A stretch of 64,000 bases of DNA from Roseiarcus sp963742305. GTDB taxonomy: Bacteria > Pseudomonadota > Alphaproteobacteria > Rhizobiales > Beijerinckiaceae. Below are positions 25,311 through 34,709 of this stretch, piece by piece; the first letter of the stretch is position 1; every line of letters begins with the position of its first letter. Position numbers and translations under genes: made by a program. Where the stretch lies: the NCBI GenBank assembly GCA_963742305.1, contig CAVULN010000032.1, positions 1 to 64,000 on the forward strand. The letters are read 5' to 3'. The notes below the pieces were generated by a model, which did not search any database, was not told the origin of the DNA, and saw only the letters and a list, made by a program, of their open reading frames with translations.

Positions 25311-26959
25311 CCGTTCGCTCCTTGACGAATCCATTGTTTGAGGATCGTGGCGGCGTGAGTCTCGTCGAAGTCGATCAGCTTCTGGAGCTTGCGCTCGGGG
25401 CCGTTGTCGCGTCGCGCGAGCAGCGCCTGGAGGAATTCGTCTCCGCCCGGTTCAGTCTCGACGAGGATGCTTTCGCCGGTCTGGCCGCCGCCGTCCGGCG
25501 CCCCCAGGGCGGGCGTTCCGCCGCGGGCCTCCTGGATTGCGGGGAGACGCGGGGGCGCGAACGCCATCCTGACCGCGGGCCGCACCCCGAACCAGAGCAT
25601 CATCCCGGCGACCGCCACGATCGCCGCGGCGTTGAGGATCGATCCGGTCTGCCGCGCGACAATCTCGACGATCGAGGGACCCGCCGCCGGCTCGAGGTCG
25701 CGGCTCGAATCGACGAAATCGACGACCGCGATCTTGACCGTGTCGCCCCGCTCGCGATTGAGGCCCGCGGCCGAGGCGACGAGCTGCTCGATTTCGTGGA
25801 CCTGGGCGGCGAGCGCATCGGCTGACGGCTTGCCGCCGAGCGAGGCGGCGAGCGCGGCCCGGTTGATCAGCACGGCGATGGAGAGATTCTGAACCAGGAA
25901 GCCGGCGCTCGTCGTCTGGATCGACTTTGACGAGATTTCGTAGTTTGTCAGCTCCTCGCGCTTCTGCGTCTGGTCGTTCGACTGCTTCGATTCGCCGCCG
26001 TTCGTTTTCGGCTTCGGCTGATTGGCCTCAACCCCGGCGGCCTGCTCGCCCGCCGCGTTCTGGGAGCTCTGCTGCTCCTTTGTCACGCGCACCGAGCGTT
26101 CCACGCGGCTGTCAGGATTGTAGATGGTCTCGTTGGTTTGGGTCTTGTCGGCGTTGAGCCTGGCCGCGACCGAGATCTGAAAGTTCTGGGAGCTGAGGTA
26201 AGGCGTCAGCGTGCGGCTGACGTTTTCGCGAACCTGCTGCGACACCTCCTTTTCGAGCGCCAGCAGATTGTCCGGCGACTTCTCGATCGAGTCGGCCCCG
26301 TAGGCGAGCAGGCTGCCGTCGACGTTGAGGACGGTCACATCCTCGAGCTTCATTCCTGGAACCGCCGAGGCGACGAGGTGGCGGATGGCGCGCCCGGTCG
26401 CGCGGTCGTCGCCGCCGTCGGTGCGGATGACCACGGACGCCGACGGGGGCTGCCGCTCGCGGCGGAACGAGCCTTCGTCGGCGAGAACGATATGGACCCG
26501 CGCGGCCTTGACCGAGCGCATCATCTGGATGGTGCGGGCGAGCTCGCCTTCGAGCGCCCGCAAGCGCGTGACGTCCTGCATGAACGAGGTCAGGCCCAGC
26601 GAGCCGAGCTTGTCGTAGAGCTCGTTCCCGACCGCCCCGCCGCGCGGCAGGCCCTTTTCCGCCAGGATCATCCGCGCCTGCGCCGCCTGTCCGGGCGGGG
26701 TCAGAACGACTGTGCTCTCGGCGTTGACGTCGAACGGCACGCCCGCCTCGTGCAACGCCGCGCCGATGGCGGCGACGTCGTCGCGATCGAGGCCCGAATA
26801 GAGCGTCTCCATTGTCGGGCGGCTGAGATAGTAGCCGGCGAGACCGGTCGTGGCGAAAGCGGCGACGCCGATCAGCGCCAGGGCGGCGAGACGCCGGACG
26901 CCCAGCCCCCGCAGGTTCGCCCACAGCCGTTCGATTTGCGCCAGCAGGTTCGTCGCCAC
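25307..26959 (-). CDS. fliF: Flagellar MS-ring protein FliF
   Basis: Forms the membrane MS ring on which the basal body is built. Two membrane segments lie at about residues 25-45 and 440-460. The conserved periplasmic signatures include TLYSGLDRDDVAAIGAALHEAGVPF, ELARTIQMMRSVKAARVHIVLADEGSFRRE and a YLSSQNFQISVAARLN region. The cytoplasmic tail (DFDETHAATILKQWIRQG) is the FliG-binding end. It has 550 residues. The start codon is GTG 26959. Confidence 0.94.
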   Translation of the reverse strand: MATNLLAQIERLWANLRGLGVRRLAALALIGVAAFATTGLAGYYLSRPTMETLYSGLDRDDVAAIGAALHEAGVPFDVNAESTVVLTPPGQAAQARMILAEKGLPRGGAVGNELYDKLGSLGLTSFMQDVTRLRALEGELARTIQMMRSVKAARVHIVLADEGSFRRERQPPSASVVIRTDGGDDRATGRAIRHLVASAVPGMKLEDVTVLNVDGSLLAYGADSIEKSPDNLLALEKEVSQQVRENVSRTLTPYLSSQNFQISVAARLNADKTQTNETIYNPDSRVERSVRVTKEQQSSQNAAGEQAAGVEANQPKPKTNGGESKQSNDQTQKREELTNYEISSKSIQTTSAGFLVQNLSIAVLINRAALAASLGGKPSADALAAQVHEIEQLVASAAGLNRERGDTVKIAVVDFVDSSRDLEPAAGPSIVEIVARQTGSILNAAAIVAVAGMMLWFGVRPAVRMAFAPPRLPAIQEARGGTPALGAPDGGGQTGESILVETEPGGDEFLQALLARRDNGPERKLQKLIDFDETHAATILKQWIRQGANG

Positions 26960-27275
26960 ACCCGGGCCCGAATGAGGAATTCCTGAGCGCCATCGTCGGC
27001 AGCGGAGCTTGCGCCGGGATTGCGCGCATGGACGCGAGCGCCGCCTCGATTGGCGTGGCGCGCGAATTTTTCCGCCGATTAACCGGCCATTAGCGGTTCA
27101 ACCGTAGTTTTCCCTGGCCGGGGTCAGGACTGACGCGATCAGCGCGAGCCGCCCGGCTCTACACGACGGTTAGGCTCCCTGACGCGAGCCTAGGGCATGC
27201 GGCCGGTCCGTCGTCTCGGTGCGAGTCCGAAATGTCTCCCAATTCACCGCGAACATTTTCGACTGGAGCACCCTC
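26960..27275. other. Intergenic promoter region between divergent fliF and flagellin
   Basis: 316 bases with no gene. It must carry divergent promoters. An AACCG / CGGTT inverted pair around 27080-27100, next to a TTAACC, could be a regulator site (CtrA- or FtcR-like), but I cannot define a consensus match. A GGAG about 10 bases before ATG 27276 is the flagellin ribosome site. Confidence 0.4.
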
Positions 27276-28462
27276 ATGAGTTCAATCTTAAACAACCCGG
27301 CCGCCCTGAGCGCGCTGCAGGCCTTGCAGATGACGCAGCAGTCGCTGTACGACAGTTCAGAACCAGGTTTCGACCGGCCTCAAGCGTCGCCACCGCCGCC
27401 GACAATTCGTCCTACTGGTCGATCGCCGCCCAGCTCACCGCCGACAGCGGCGTCGTCACGGCCTCCAACGACGCCCTGTCGCAGGGGCAGTCGCTGCTGG
27501 CGACCGCCAGCTCGGCGATCAATTCGGTCATCACGACCATCAATTCGATCTCGACCGCGCTGACCCAGGCGACCGAGCCCGGCGCCGAGATCGCCAACAT
27601 CAACACCTCGCTCGCCTCGCTCGGCAAGCAGCTCACCGACGCGGTCAACGCGCGCTTCGTTCAATGGCTTGAACGTTCTCAACGGCAGCGTCGCGTCCCT
27701 CAACTTCGTCTCCGGCTTCAACGCCAGCTCGACGGGCGGGACCATCAACACCATCTCCTTCACCACCCAGGCGCTCTACGGTCTGGCGACCGGGACACGT
27801 CGACCTCCACGACGAGCCAATCGACCGTCTCCGACGCGGCCACGATGAGCGAGCTGCAGACGCAGTTTACCGCCGACACCGCGGACACGACCCCCGTAAG
27901 CTACACCGCTCCCACGGCGACCTACGGCAACGGATGCGGTCTACGAGGACACGACCAATCAGGCGCTGACGGTCCAGTCGATGGGCCTGGACGGCACGGT
28001 CGACGACCACGACCTATACGGCCCTCGACACCAACGGCAATTCGATCGCCCAGGGCGGAACGCCGACCTTCGCGACCGCGGCGTCCTACGCGGTGACGAC
28101 GACGATCACGACGCCGAACTCGCAGAATCTTCTGGTGCAGAGCGGCGTCGATCTGACCAATCTCAGCGTCACCGGCGCGCTCTGACGCGCAAACGGCGCT
28201 GAACGCCGTCAACCAGGCGCTGGCCGCGGTCACCAACTACGCCGCGCTGATCGGCGCCACCCAGAATCGCATGACGACGGCGAACACGTTCAACACCGCC
28301 TTGATGACCAACTACTCCAACGGCGTCTCGGGCATGGTCGACGCGAACATGAACACCGCGTCGACCCAGTTGCAGGCGCTCCAGACGCAGGAGCAGCTCG
28401 GCATCCAGTCGCTGTCGATCGCCAATCAGAACGCGCAGCTCATCCTGAAGCTCTTCCAGTAA
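27276..28462 (+). CDS. Flagellin (multiple frameshifts)
   Basis: Filament subunit. The N-terminal D0/D1 region reads MSSILNNPAALSALQALQMT and, in other frames, TVQNQVSTGLK...ATAADNSSYWSIAAQLTAD and SVITTINSISTALTQATEPGAEI. The C-terminal region is ALNAVNQALAAVTNYAALIGATQNRM...QEQLGIQSLSIANQNAQLILKLFQ, complete to the terminal residues. Breaks lie near 27350, 27386, 27650, 27800, 27930-28000 and 28185. For example, removing one C near 27385 joins VSTGLK to VATAADNSS. The spared ends and normal total length suggest an intact gene with base-call errors in a low-complexity sequence. Confidence 0.78.
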
Positions 28463-28628
28463 CGAGCAAGACGCGCGGGGCGGACGTCATTCGGCCGCCT
28501 CGCCGCCTTCGTTCAGGATTGTGAGCATCGCAAGAGTTCCCCGCGCGCCGCTTGTCCGCCCCCGGCAAGACTCCTCCTCCTACCGGCGCGCGGGGATCCC
28601 GTCTGTTCGGCAAAGACCGCCGAACCAA

Positions 28629-28654
28629 AAAGGGCGCTCGTGAGAACGCCCTTT
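28629..28654 (-). terminator. Terminator of ftcR (between convergent flagellin and ftcR)
   Basis: Perfect 8-bp stem AAAGGGCG (28629-28636) with CGCCCTTT (28647-28654). Read on the minus strand it is followed by five T (28627-28631 complement), right for the end of ftcR. It may also stop flagellin transcription coming from the left. Confidence 0.7.
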
Positions 28655-28697
28655 CCGTTCCGGCGAGAGCCTGCGGCGCAAACGCGCGCCAGGCCGT

Positions 28698-29366
28698 CTA
28701 TTTCTCGATGCAATAGCCGAGGAACCGCTTGGAATCGATCGGGTCGAAGCCGAGCCGGTGCTTCAGTTTCTTGCGCAGCTTGCTGATGTGGCTCTCGATG
28801 ACGTTCTCGTCGACGTTCTCGTCGAAGAGCCCATAGACGGCGTTGAAGATCTGCGTCTTGCTGACCCGCCGGCCGCGGCAGCGCAAGAGAAACTCGAGGA
28901 TCCGCCGCTCCCGTCGCGGGAGCGGAAAAGGCTTGCCGTTCACCTCGGGCTCGCGCCCGTCCAGATAGACGCACAGTTCGCCGACCGTCACGTGGCCTTT
29001 CTCGCCGAACACGCGCCGGTTGATGGCGCCGACCCGGGCGACGATCTCGCGCACGTGCACGGGCTTGCGCAGGACGTCGTCCGCTCCGGCGGCGAAGAGG
29101 CCCAGCGTGTCGTCGAGCGAATGACGCTCGTTGAGGCACAGAACCGGCGCGTCCGACCGCTCGCGGATCAGTCTCGATAGCGCCTCGCGCTCGTTGCAGT
29201 CGCCGATCACGAACGCTTCGACCGCGCCCATGTCCGAATCGCTGATCTTGCCGATCCATTCGCGAAATTCGGACGCTTCGATCCCGGCTGACGAAACGCC
29301 CTCGCGATCGAAACCATGGGCGTAGCCGCCGGCCACGATATCCCGATCGTCGACAATAATATACAT
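28698..29366 (-). CDS. ftcR: Flagellar transcriptional regulator FtcR
   Basis: OmpR-type regulator that in Brucella and rhizobia switches on flagellar genes. The N-terminal receiver-like domain MYIIVDDRDIVAGGYAHGFDREG...VEAFVIGDCNERE is atypical and lacks an obvious canonical phospho-acceptor pocket. The C-terminal winged helix (GKPFPLPRRERRILEFLL...VSKTQIFNAVYG...VIESHISKLRKKLKHRLGFDPI) is complete. It has 222 residues. The upstream region is markedly AT-rich and shared with the divergent PilZ gene. Confidence 0.9.
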   Translation of the reverse strand: MYIIVDDRDIVAGGYAHGFDREGVSSAGIEASEFREWIGKISDSDMGAVEAFVIGDCNEREALSRLIRERSDAPVLCLNERHSLDDTLGLFAAGADDVLRKPVHVREIVARVGAINRRVFGEKGHVTVGELCVYLDGREPEVNGKPFPLPRRERRILEFLLRCRGRRVSKTQIFNAVYGLFDENVDENVIESHISKLRKKLKHRLGFDPIDSKRFLGYCIEK

Positions 29367-29563
29367 GCCCGTGCTCCAGCCACCTGAATTGACAAGGGAA
29401 CGCCTTCCGCTACGCCAACGCCGGCACGCAACACTTACAAAACAAACGCCGCTTCTTTAAGGAAAATTATTTTGCCTATTATTTTAAGAATGGAACTTTA
29501 TTGTTGACCTAACGGAACTAATATTAACCTTATTGAATTGAATCGGCTAATGTATTCTTGACA
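29367..29563. promoter_or_regulatory. AT-rich divergent regulatory region between ftcR and the PilZ gene
   Basis: About 29430-29560 is dominated by A and T, in contrast to the GC-rich surroundings, with TTAA, TAATATTAACC and TTATTTT-type tracts. It separates two divergent genes and probably holds both promoters. TTAAC half-sites (29525, 29600) resemble CtrA half-sites, but no full TTAA-N7-TTAA is present. Confidence 0.45.
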
Positions 29564-30142
29564 ATGCTGTCCTCAAGACGGAAAACTACCTCAGCCTTGG
29601 TTAACGAAATATGTACCGGCCCAATGGATCCATGTCGCATGCCAATGGTCGAGAAGCCTCCAATTCGGCCGACCCCGACGCCGGCCCCCGGCCAGGCTTT
29701 CTTTCAGGGCGTCAAGCGCGAGGATTGGCGCGCCCGGCCGGAAGCCGCACTCAGGCTCGGCCGCGAACTCGCGGGGCGCGGCGAGTTCGCCTATTGGGTC
29801 GTCCCGCCTGAACGCGAGCGCGCCGAGCGGCGGGCTGACCCGCGAAAACGGACGCGGTTGCGCTCGGCCAAATTGCTCGACGGAGCCTATCGCTTCCTGT
29901 GCGAGGGCCGGATCTGCGACCGGTCCCGCCACGGTCTCCGCGTAGCGCTCGCGCGCGACATCGCCCTTCCGCTGCGGCTCGCGGTGCATATCGACGAGAC
30001 AGCGCAGGTGCGCGAGGCGAAGGTGATTTGGCGGCGAGGCTCGACGATCGGAATCCGGATCGGAGACGCCGCGCCGGCGGACGCGCTTCGGCCCTCCGAC
30101 CGCGCCGCGCTCAAGGGCCGCTACTACGCGATTCCCGGCTGA
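29564..30142 (+). CDS. PilZ-domain protein (putative c-di-GMP receptor)
   Basis: The C-terminal half is a PilZ domain with RKRTR (the RxxxR arm) and DRSRHG (the D/NxSxxG motif), both needed to bind cyclic di-GMP, followed by LPLRLAVHIDETAQVREAKVIWRRGSTIGIRI. The N-terminal half is a Pro/Arg-rich extension of unclear value, and the true start could be later. Its place among flagellar genes suggests that it links c-di-GMP to motility, as YcgR-type proteins do, though it lacks the YcgR N-domain. Confidence 0.7.
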   Translation: MLSSRRKTTSALVNEICTGPMDPCRMPMVEKPPIRPTPTPAPGQAFFQGVKREDWRARPEAALRLGRELAGRGEFAYWVVPPERERAERRADPRKRTRLRSAKLLDGAYRFLCEGRICDRSRHGLRVALARDIALPLRLAVHIDETAQVREAKVIWRRGSTIGIRIGDAAPADALRPSDRAALKGRYYAIPG

Positions 30143-30145
30143 GCC

Positions 30146-32146
30146 TCACAGGGCATAGCTCTTCTCCTCAACCAGAGCCGAGCCGGCGAGCGTATTGATC
30201 ACGCGTTTGACCGCGGCGCGGGTATCGTTTTCGCGATACACCGATTGCGCGAGCTTGACGAAGCGAGGCCCGAAGTCGCCTTCGCGGTCGCATGCGCGGA
30301 TCGCGTCCTCGATTCGCCACAGGCGCGCGTTCACGGCTGCGAGCTGATCGGTCAGCCCCTCGATCGGCGGCCCGAACGCGCCGTCATCGCGCGCTTGGCG
30401 CTCGAGCAAGGCGAGTTCCCGACGGACGTTGATGAGTTTTTCCGGCTCCCCGATTCGGTCGGCCTTGATGCGCAGGATAGTGATCTTGTCGATCAGTTCG
30501 CCGAGCGAGCATGGCGCCGAGGCCATGCGCGGCGCCGCATGACGCTCGACCAGAGGGCCAAGTTCGCGCGCCATCGCTTCGAACACGTCGCGCCAGACGC
30601 CGCGGCGCGACTGGCGGAAGAGACGCATGGTCGGATACCAGGGCGAATCGGCGCGCCCCGTCAGCCAGCGCCATTCCGCGTCGCTCTTGAGCGCGACCCA
30701 GACCGGATGAGCCAGGGCCCCCGCGAGATGCGCGATCGAGGTGTCGCACGTGACGACGAGATCCAAGCACGCCATCGCCGCCGCCGCGTCGACAAACGCG
30801 TCGGCGCCGGAGTCGAAATCCGCGCCGAGCCGCTCGACCCGCATCGGGGGCGGGAGGCTTGCGAGCTGCTCCTCGCCGAAGCCTTTCTGCAACGAGATGA
30901 GCCGGACGCCCGCGATCTCCGCCAGCGGCGCGAACGCCGCGAGTGGAATGGAGCGGGCGCGGTCGGCTTCGGGATCGGGGTTCCCTTGCCAGACCACGCC
31001 GATCTTGAAGCCTCTCGCGCCGATGCGCCTGCGCCACAGGTCGCGCAAGGCGGGCTCCGCCGCGAGATAGGGAACGGGAGCCGGAATCGTGTCGAGGCGC
31101 GTGCCGAAGGCGTATGGCAGGCTGCTGATCGCGATCTGCGCGTCGAACGGCTCGTCCTCCGGCGGGCGGTCGGCGAATCCGAGCCTGGCCTTCGACGATG
31201 ACAGCAGCCGGCGCAGCCGCGGCGGACAGACAAAGGTCGCCTCGACCCCGGCCTGGGCCATCAACGGCAGATAGCGAAAGAACTGGATCGTGTCGCCGAG
31301 GCCGTGATCGTTGAGCACGAGCACGCGCTCACGCCCCCGTCCCGGTCCCTTCCAGGTCTCGAAGCGCGTTCCGAGCGCTTCGCCCAGCGACTTTCCCTTG
31401 AGCCAGCGCGCCTCGTAGCCTTTAAGCCCTTCCTCGAAGTTCCCGAGCGTCAGCATGAGGCAGCCCTTGCCCGCGACCGCCTCGCGGCTGCCGAGCGCCT
31501 CGGCGCGCTCGAACGCCGCGAGCGCCTCGGAGAAGCGGCCGAGGCCGCGCAGCGCCAGCGCCTGACCCAACACAGGCTGGGCGAGGCATGGCCCCGCCGC
31601 GCTTGCCCGGAGATAGGCTTGCAGCGCCTCGCCGCTCCGATCGAGCTTGAGCAGCGCATTGCCGAGATTGATCGCCGCCTCGGCGAAATCATGGCTGAGC
31701 GTCAGCGCGCGTTTCGCCGCTTCGACCGATTCCTCGAGTCGTCCAAGCTCGCGCAACGCTCCCGCCAGGCTGCACCAGGCATCCGGATCATCGGGCGCGA
31801 GCGTCGTCGCCGCGGCGAATGAGCCAAGCGCCTCCGCGAACCGGCCAGCGCCGAACAGGAGCTTGCCGAGATTGACATGGGCGACGACGAGCGAAGGATC
31901 GAGTTCGAGCGCGCGCCGATAGAAGCGGATCGCCGCGTCAGCCTTGCCGCATTCGCTCAGCATGTATGCGCCCATGCTGAGAGCCTGGGCGAAATCGGGC
32001 TTGCGCCGCAGCGCCTCGTCCATGAGCTTGATCGCCTCGTCGCGGCGCCGCTCGCGCCATAGCACGACGGCCGCCGCGTAAAGCGCATCAGCCTCGAGCT
32101 TGGCGTCATTCGCCGCCGCGCGGATCGTCTGGAGGGTGTTAGGCAT
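30146..32146 (-). CDS. TPR-repeat glycosyltransferase with C-terminal DUF6165-like domain
   Basis: A 666-residue protein. About residues 15-260 form tandem TPRs (for example AIRFYRRALELDPSLVVAHVNLGKLLFGAGRFAEAL). Residues 280-530 resemble a GT-B/heptosyltransferase-like domain with VLVLNDHGLGDTIQFFRYL, KIGVVWQGNPDPEADRARSI and VTCDTSIAHLAGALAHPVW. The last 120 residues (SLGELIDKITILRIKADRI...ALLERQARD) match a small domain often found near sugar transferases. It sits inside the flagellar block, so flagellin glycosylation is a reasonable guess, but it could equally act on a surface polysaccharide. Confidence 0.72.
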   Translation of the reverse strand: MPNTLQTIRAAANDAKLEADALYAAAVVLWRERRRDEAIKLMDEALRRKPDFAQALSMGAYMLSECGKADAAIRFYRRALELDPSLVVAHVNLGKLLFGAGRFAEALGSFAAATTLAPDDPDAWCSLAGALRELGRLEESVEAAKRALTLSHDFAEAAINLGNALLKLDRSGEALQAYLRASAAGPCLAQPVLGQALALRGLGRFSEALAAFERAEALGSREAVAGKGCLMLTLGNFEEGLKGYEARWLKGKSLGEALGTRFETWKGPGRGRERVLVLNDHGLGDTIQFFRYLPLMAQAGVEATFVCPPRLRRLLSSSKARLGFADRPPEDEPFDAQIAISSLPYAFGTRLDTIPAPVPYLAAEPALRDLWRRRIGARGFKIGVVWQGNPDPEADRARSIPLAAFAPLAEIAGVRLISLQKGFGEEQLASLPPPMRVERLGADFDSGADAFVDAAAAMACLDLVVTCDTSIAHLAGALAHPVWVALKSDAEWRWLTGRADSPWYPTMRLFRQSRRGVWRDVFEAMARELGPLVERHAAPRMASAPCSLGELIDKITILRIKADRIGEPEKLINVRRELALLERQARDDGAFGPPIEGLTDQLAAVNARLWRIEDAIRACDREGDFGPRFVKLAQSVYRENDTRAAVKRVINTLAGSALVEEKSYAL

Positions 32147-32216
32147 TGGCGAGGCGCGAAAGCATCGCGACCGGCTTAGAGCGCGGCGCTTGCGCGGACC
32201 TTTCCCGGGCGGCGCT

Positions 32217-33089
32217 CTATCCGCCGAGCGTCAGCCTCGACATGCTCGACATGAGCGCGGTCGAGAAGGTCGGCTGCGACGCGCCGGTGAAGTCGTTGAG
32301 CGCGTTGCCGAGCACCGAGCCGTTCGAGCTGATCACGCTGGCGAGGACTGCGGCGGCGCCCGATGGCCCGGAGCTCGAATTGCCCGAATCGACCGTGAGG
32401 CCGGAGCTCGCGCCGGAGCTCGGCCCATAGGTATAGTCATACATCGCCGTGAACCGTTCGGTCAGCTGTTGGAGCTTGGCTGGGTCCTGCAGATCGGAGA
32501 GAGGCATGAGCTCGGAAAGCGTCTGCGGCTGAACGTCGCTGGCCACCGAAGGCGAGAGCCCCATGATCGTTCCCGCCACTTCCAGAAGATTCTGGTCGGC
32601 CAGAATTCCCTCTTCGCTCGTGACCGTGGGCGCCACGCGTTGAAAATAGAGCGCAAGCTGGACGCCCACGTCCTGGGAGCCCTGATCGCTTTCCAGCTGC
32701 TGCTCGACATAGTCGCTCGTCGTCGTCTGGACGGAACTCGACGACGAGGGCGAGGCTGAGCCGCTGTCGACGAAGTTGAACGCGGCGGCGAACGCCTTCC
32801 ACTGCGGATTCGGCAAGGTGTTGGCGAGGCTCTTCGGGTTGGAGACTCCGCCTTCCAGCACCTTGGCGATGAGGCCCCTCGCGTTGATCTGGTCGCCGAG
32901 GCCATAGGCGTTGAGCGCGTAGGACAGGAGACGATAGTTGCCGACGAGGTCGCCGATCGACTTCACCGAGCCGATATTGGCCTCATAGTACGCCGTCGCT
33001 GTCTTCACCGCAGGCTCGGCCGCGGTCATCGCCTGATAGCGGGACAGATTCTGAGATACGGCGAGATAGGCGGTGGTCGTGCTCGTCAT
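32217..33089 (-). CDS. DUF1217 flagellar protein
   Basis: A 290-residue Ser/Thr/Gln-rich protein starting MTSTTTAYLAVSQNLSRYQAM, with VKSIGDLVGNYRLLSYALNAYGL, the typical DUF1217 core. Members are encoded only in rhizobial-type flagellar clusters and are thought to be secreted filament- or hook-related parts. The middle has a low-complexity Ser-rich linker (about residues 110-125). There is no signal peptide, consistent with flagellar export. Confidence 0.82.
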   Translation of the reverse strand: MTSTTTAYLAVSQNLSRYQAMTAAEPAVKTATAYYEANIGSVKSIGDLVGNYRLLSYALNAYGLGDQINARGLIAKVLEGGVSNPKSLANTLPNPQWKAFAAAFNFVDSGSASPSSSSSVQTTTSDYVEQQLESDQGSQDVGVQLALYFQRVAPTVTSEEGILADQNLLEVAGTIMGLSPSVASDVQPQTLSELMPLSDLQDPAKLQQLTERFTAMYDYTYGPSSGASSGLTVDSGNSSSGPSGAAAVLASVISSNGSVLGNALNDFTGASQPTFSTALMSSMSRLTLGG

Positions 33090-33210
33090 GGGAGACTTCG
33101 CGAGGCCCGGCTTCGAGGGACCGGGCGCCTCGAGCCCGGCGCTCCGACTTTAGCCCCGAAGTCCTGCGGCGGGGTTAAGGACCGCCCCGTTCCGCCGAAG
33201 GCGCGCGGCG

Positions 33211-33432
33211 TCAGTTGTCCGTCCGGCTTGCGCCCAGTCCCGCCGCGGCGATCAGGTCTCCGCCCCGCACGGGTCCGCCCAGGCGTTTGGCGATCGCGCT
33301 CGCCAGCGAGGCCACGGAATCGTGGCGCATGAACTGGGTGAGAAGCGCAAGCTCGCGCGTCTCGTCGGCCCGCCGAGCGCCGAATCGGCCGTTCAGCTCG
33401 GCCGCCGGTTGGTCCAGCGCGGATTTTTGCAT
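33211..33432 (-). CDS. Small hypothetical protein of the flagellar block
   Basis: 73 residues from ATG 33432 (MQKSALDQPAAELNGRFGAR), or 88 if GTG 33477 is used. An AGGGGG lies 11 bases before the ATG. It is helical and soluble and has no signal peptide. The content (ELALLTQFMRHDSVASLASAIAKRLGG) gives no family that I recognise. It lies upstream of the DUF1217 gene on the same strand and may be cotranscribed. Confidence 0.45.
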   Translation of the reverse strand: MQKSALDQPAAELNGRFGARRADETRELALLTQFMRHDSVASLASAIAKRLGGPVRGGDLIAAAGLGASRTDN

Positions 33433-33620
33433 CGACTGGCGATCCCCCTGAATTCGCGGGACGCCGAATTCTGCCACGATTGAGTTATCAGACCGCGTGA
33501 CGAATTGTTACAAATTGCAGCGTCTTTGAAAGTAAAGCGCTTTCCGCAGCGTTACCGGCGATCTGGCTGCCGCGCGGCTAAGCCAGCCGCCCTGCCCTCG
33601 CGCACGAGCGTCCAAATGTC

Positions 33621-34709
33621 TTACGATGCCGCTCCATTGAAGGTCAGCGTGCGCTGCGGCGCGTCGACCTCGAACTTGCCGATCTGCTTGAGCACGTCCA
33701 AGCCGAGCAGCATTGGCGAGCCGGGCGGCATGACCGAGGCGTGGGCGTCGCTAACAGTGTGCGTACCGACCGTCACCGAATAGATGGTTAGGGTCGGAAC
33801 GTCGTGGGGTTTGCCGTCCGCGTAAGTGACAGTTTCATGCAGACCCCATTGCGCGTGACCGTCGCGGACAAGCCAGTCCGCAACCTCTGGTGTCACCGTC
33901 ATGTTGCTCGCGCCCGTATCGAGGACGAAGGGCAAGAGCCGCCCGCCAAGCCCGACATCAAGCATCAAGCTCTGGCCCTCAGACTTAAGCATGATGACAT
34001 CCGCCTTCCCCTTCGGCGCGCTCTCGAAGTGGATCAGCGTGCCGTGGTCGGCCACCCAATAATCCGCGAGATGCTTCGGGTCTCTCGGGTTGTCGGCCTT
34101 GTAGGCGCTGTAGCCGATCCATTTCACCATCGGCGATAAGTCGACAGTCTTGGATTGGATGTCGTTGCCACTAGGGTCGAGTTTGGCGTGGCCAGTCTCG
34201 TCGACCTCGACATTTTGGATGCAGTGATGCTCCGCAGTGTCGTGGTCGATGCAGACCTTGCCGTCGATCACGTCGGTGATAATACCGACGTACTGCTTGT
34301 CAGCCAGCTGGTCCCACGGATGGGTTTCCGTGGTTGGGGCTGGGACCGGCGGCGGTGGCGGCGCTTTGGGCGCTGGCGCTGGGTCGACCTTGGGCGCTGG
34401 CGCTGGCGGAGCCTCTGGAGGCTTCGGCTTGTCATGCACGACCACCTGCTTTTCGACGGTCACCGACTTCTCGATGATGACCGGCTTCTCGACCACCTTC
34501 GTAGTTTCGATCACCCTCGGGTGGAGGAAGAACAGCGCCGCAGCGGCGATAACCGCCGCCACGCCGACGCCGCCCAAGAGGACGCCCTTGCACCAAGTCA
34601 GCACCATTGCACGCCGCCGGGCGTTTTCCTCGTTCCGACGGAGGCTGGCGAGCGCAGCGTCGACGTGGGTCGTGTCGACGATGTCCGCCTTGTTGATGTC
34701 GAAGGTCAT
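33621..34709 (-). CDS. Membrane-anchored retropepsin-like aspartic protease
   Basis: 362 residues. A membrane helix lies at about residues 42-65 (GVLLGGVGVAAVIAAAALFFL), followed by a coiled, Lys/Glu-Val rich stretch and a Pro/Ala linker. The C-terminal domain contains LPFVLDTGASNMTVTPEVADWL (catalytic DTG) and PMLLGLDVLKQIGKFEVD, the flap and end of the single-domain clan AA proteases. These act as dimers. The start overlaps the stop of the upstream gene (ATGA), so the two form an operon. The substrate is unknown. Confidence 0.75.
   Translation of the reverse strand: MTFDINKADIVDTTHVDAALASLRRNEENARRRAMVLTWCKGVLLGGVGVAAVIAAAALFFLHPRVIETTKVVEKPVIIEKSVTVEKQVVVHDKPKPPEAPPAPAPKVDPAPAPKAPPPPPVPAPTTETHPWDQLADKQYVGIITDVIDGKVCIDHDTAEHHCIQNVEVDETGHAKLDPSGNDIQSKTVDLSPMVKWIGYSAYKADNPRDPKHLADYWVADHGTLIHFESAPKGKADVIMLKSEGQSLMLDVGLGGRLLPFVLDTGASNMTVTPEVADWLVRDGHAQWGLHETVTYADGKPHDVPTLTIYSVTVGTHTVSDAHASVMPPGSPMLLGLDVLKQIGKFEVDAPQRTLTFNGAAS

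Noticed and set aside
27276..28462. Programmed frameshifting in flagellin or glyS
   Set aside because: There are too many shifts, in both directions and at different sequences, without slippery heptamers followed by hairpins. Base-call errors explain them better.
29525..29606. CtrA-type binding site upstream of the PilZ gene
   Set aside because: Only half-sites (TTAAC) are present, and no TTAA-N7-TTAA pair was found. AT-rich sequence gives such half-sites by chance.
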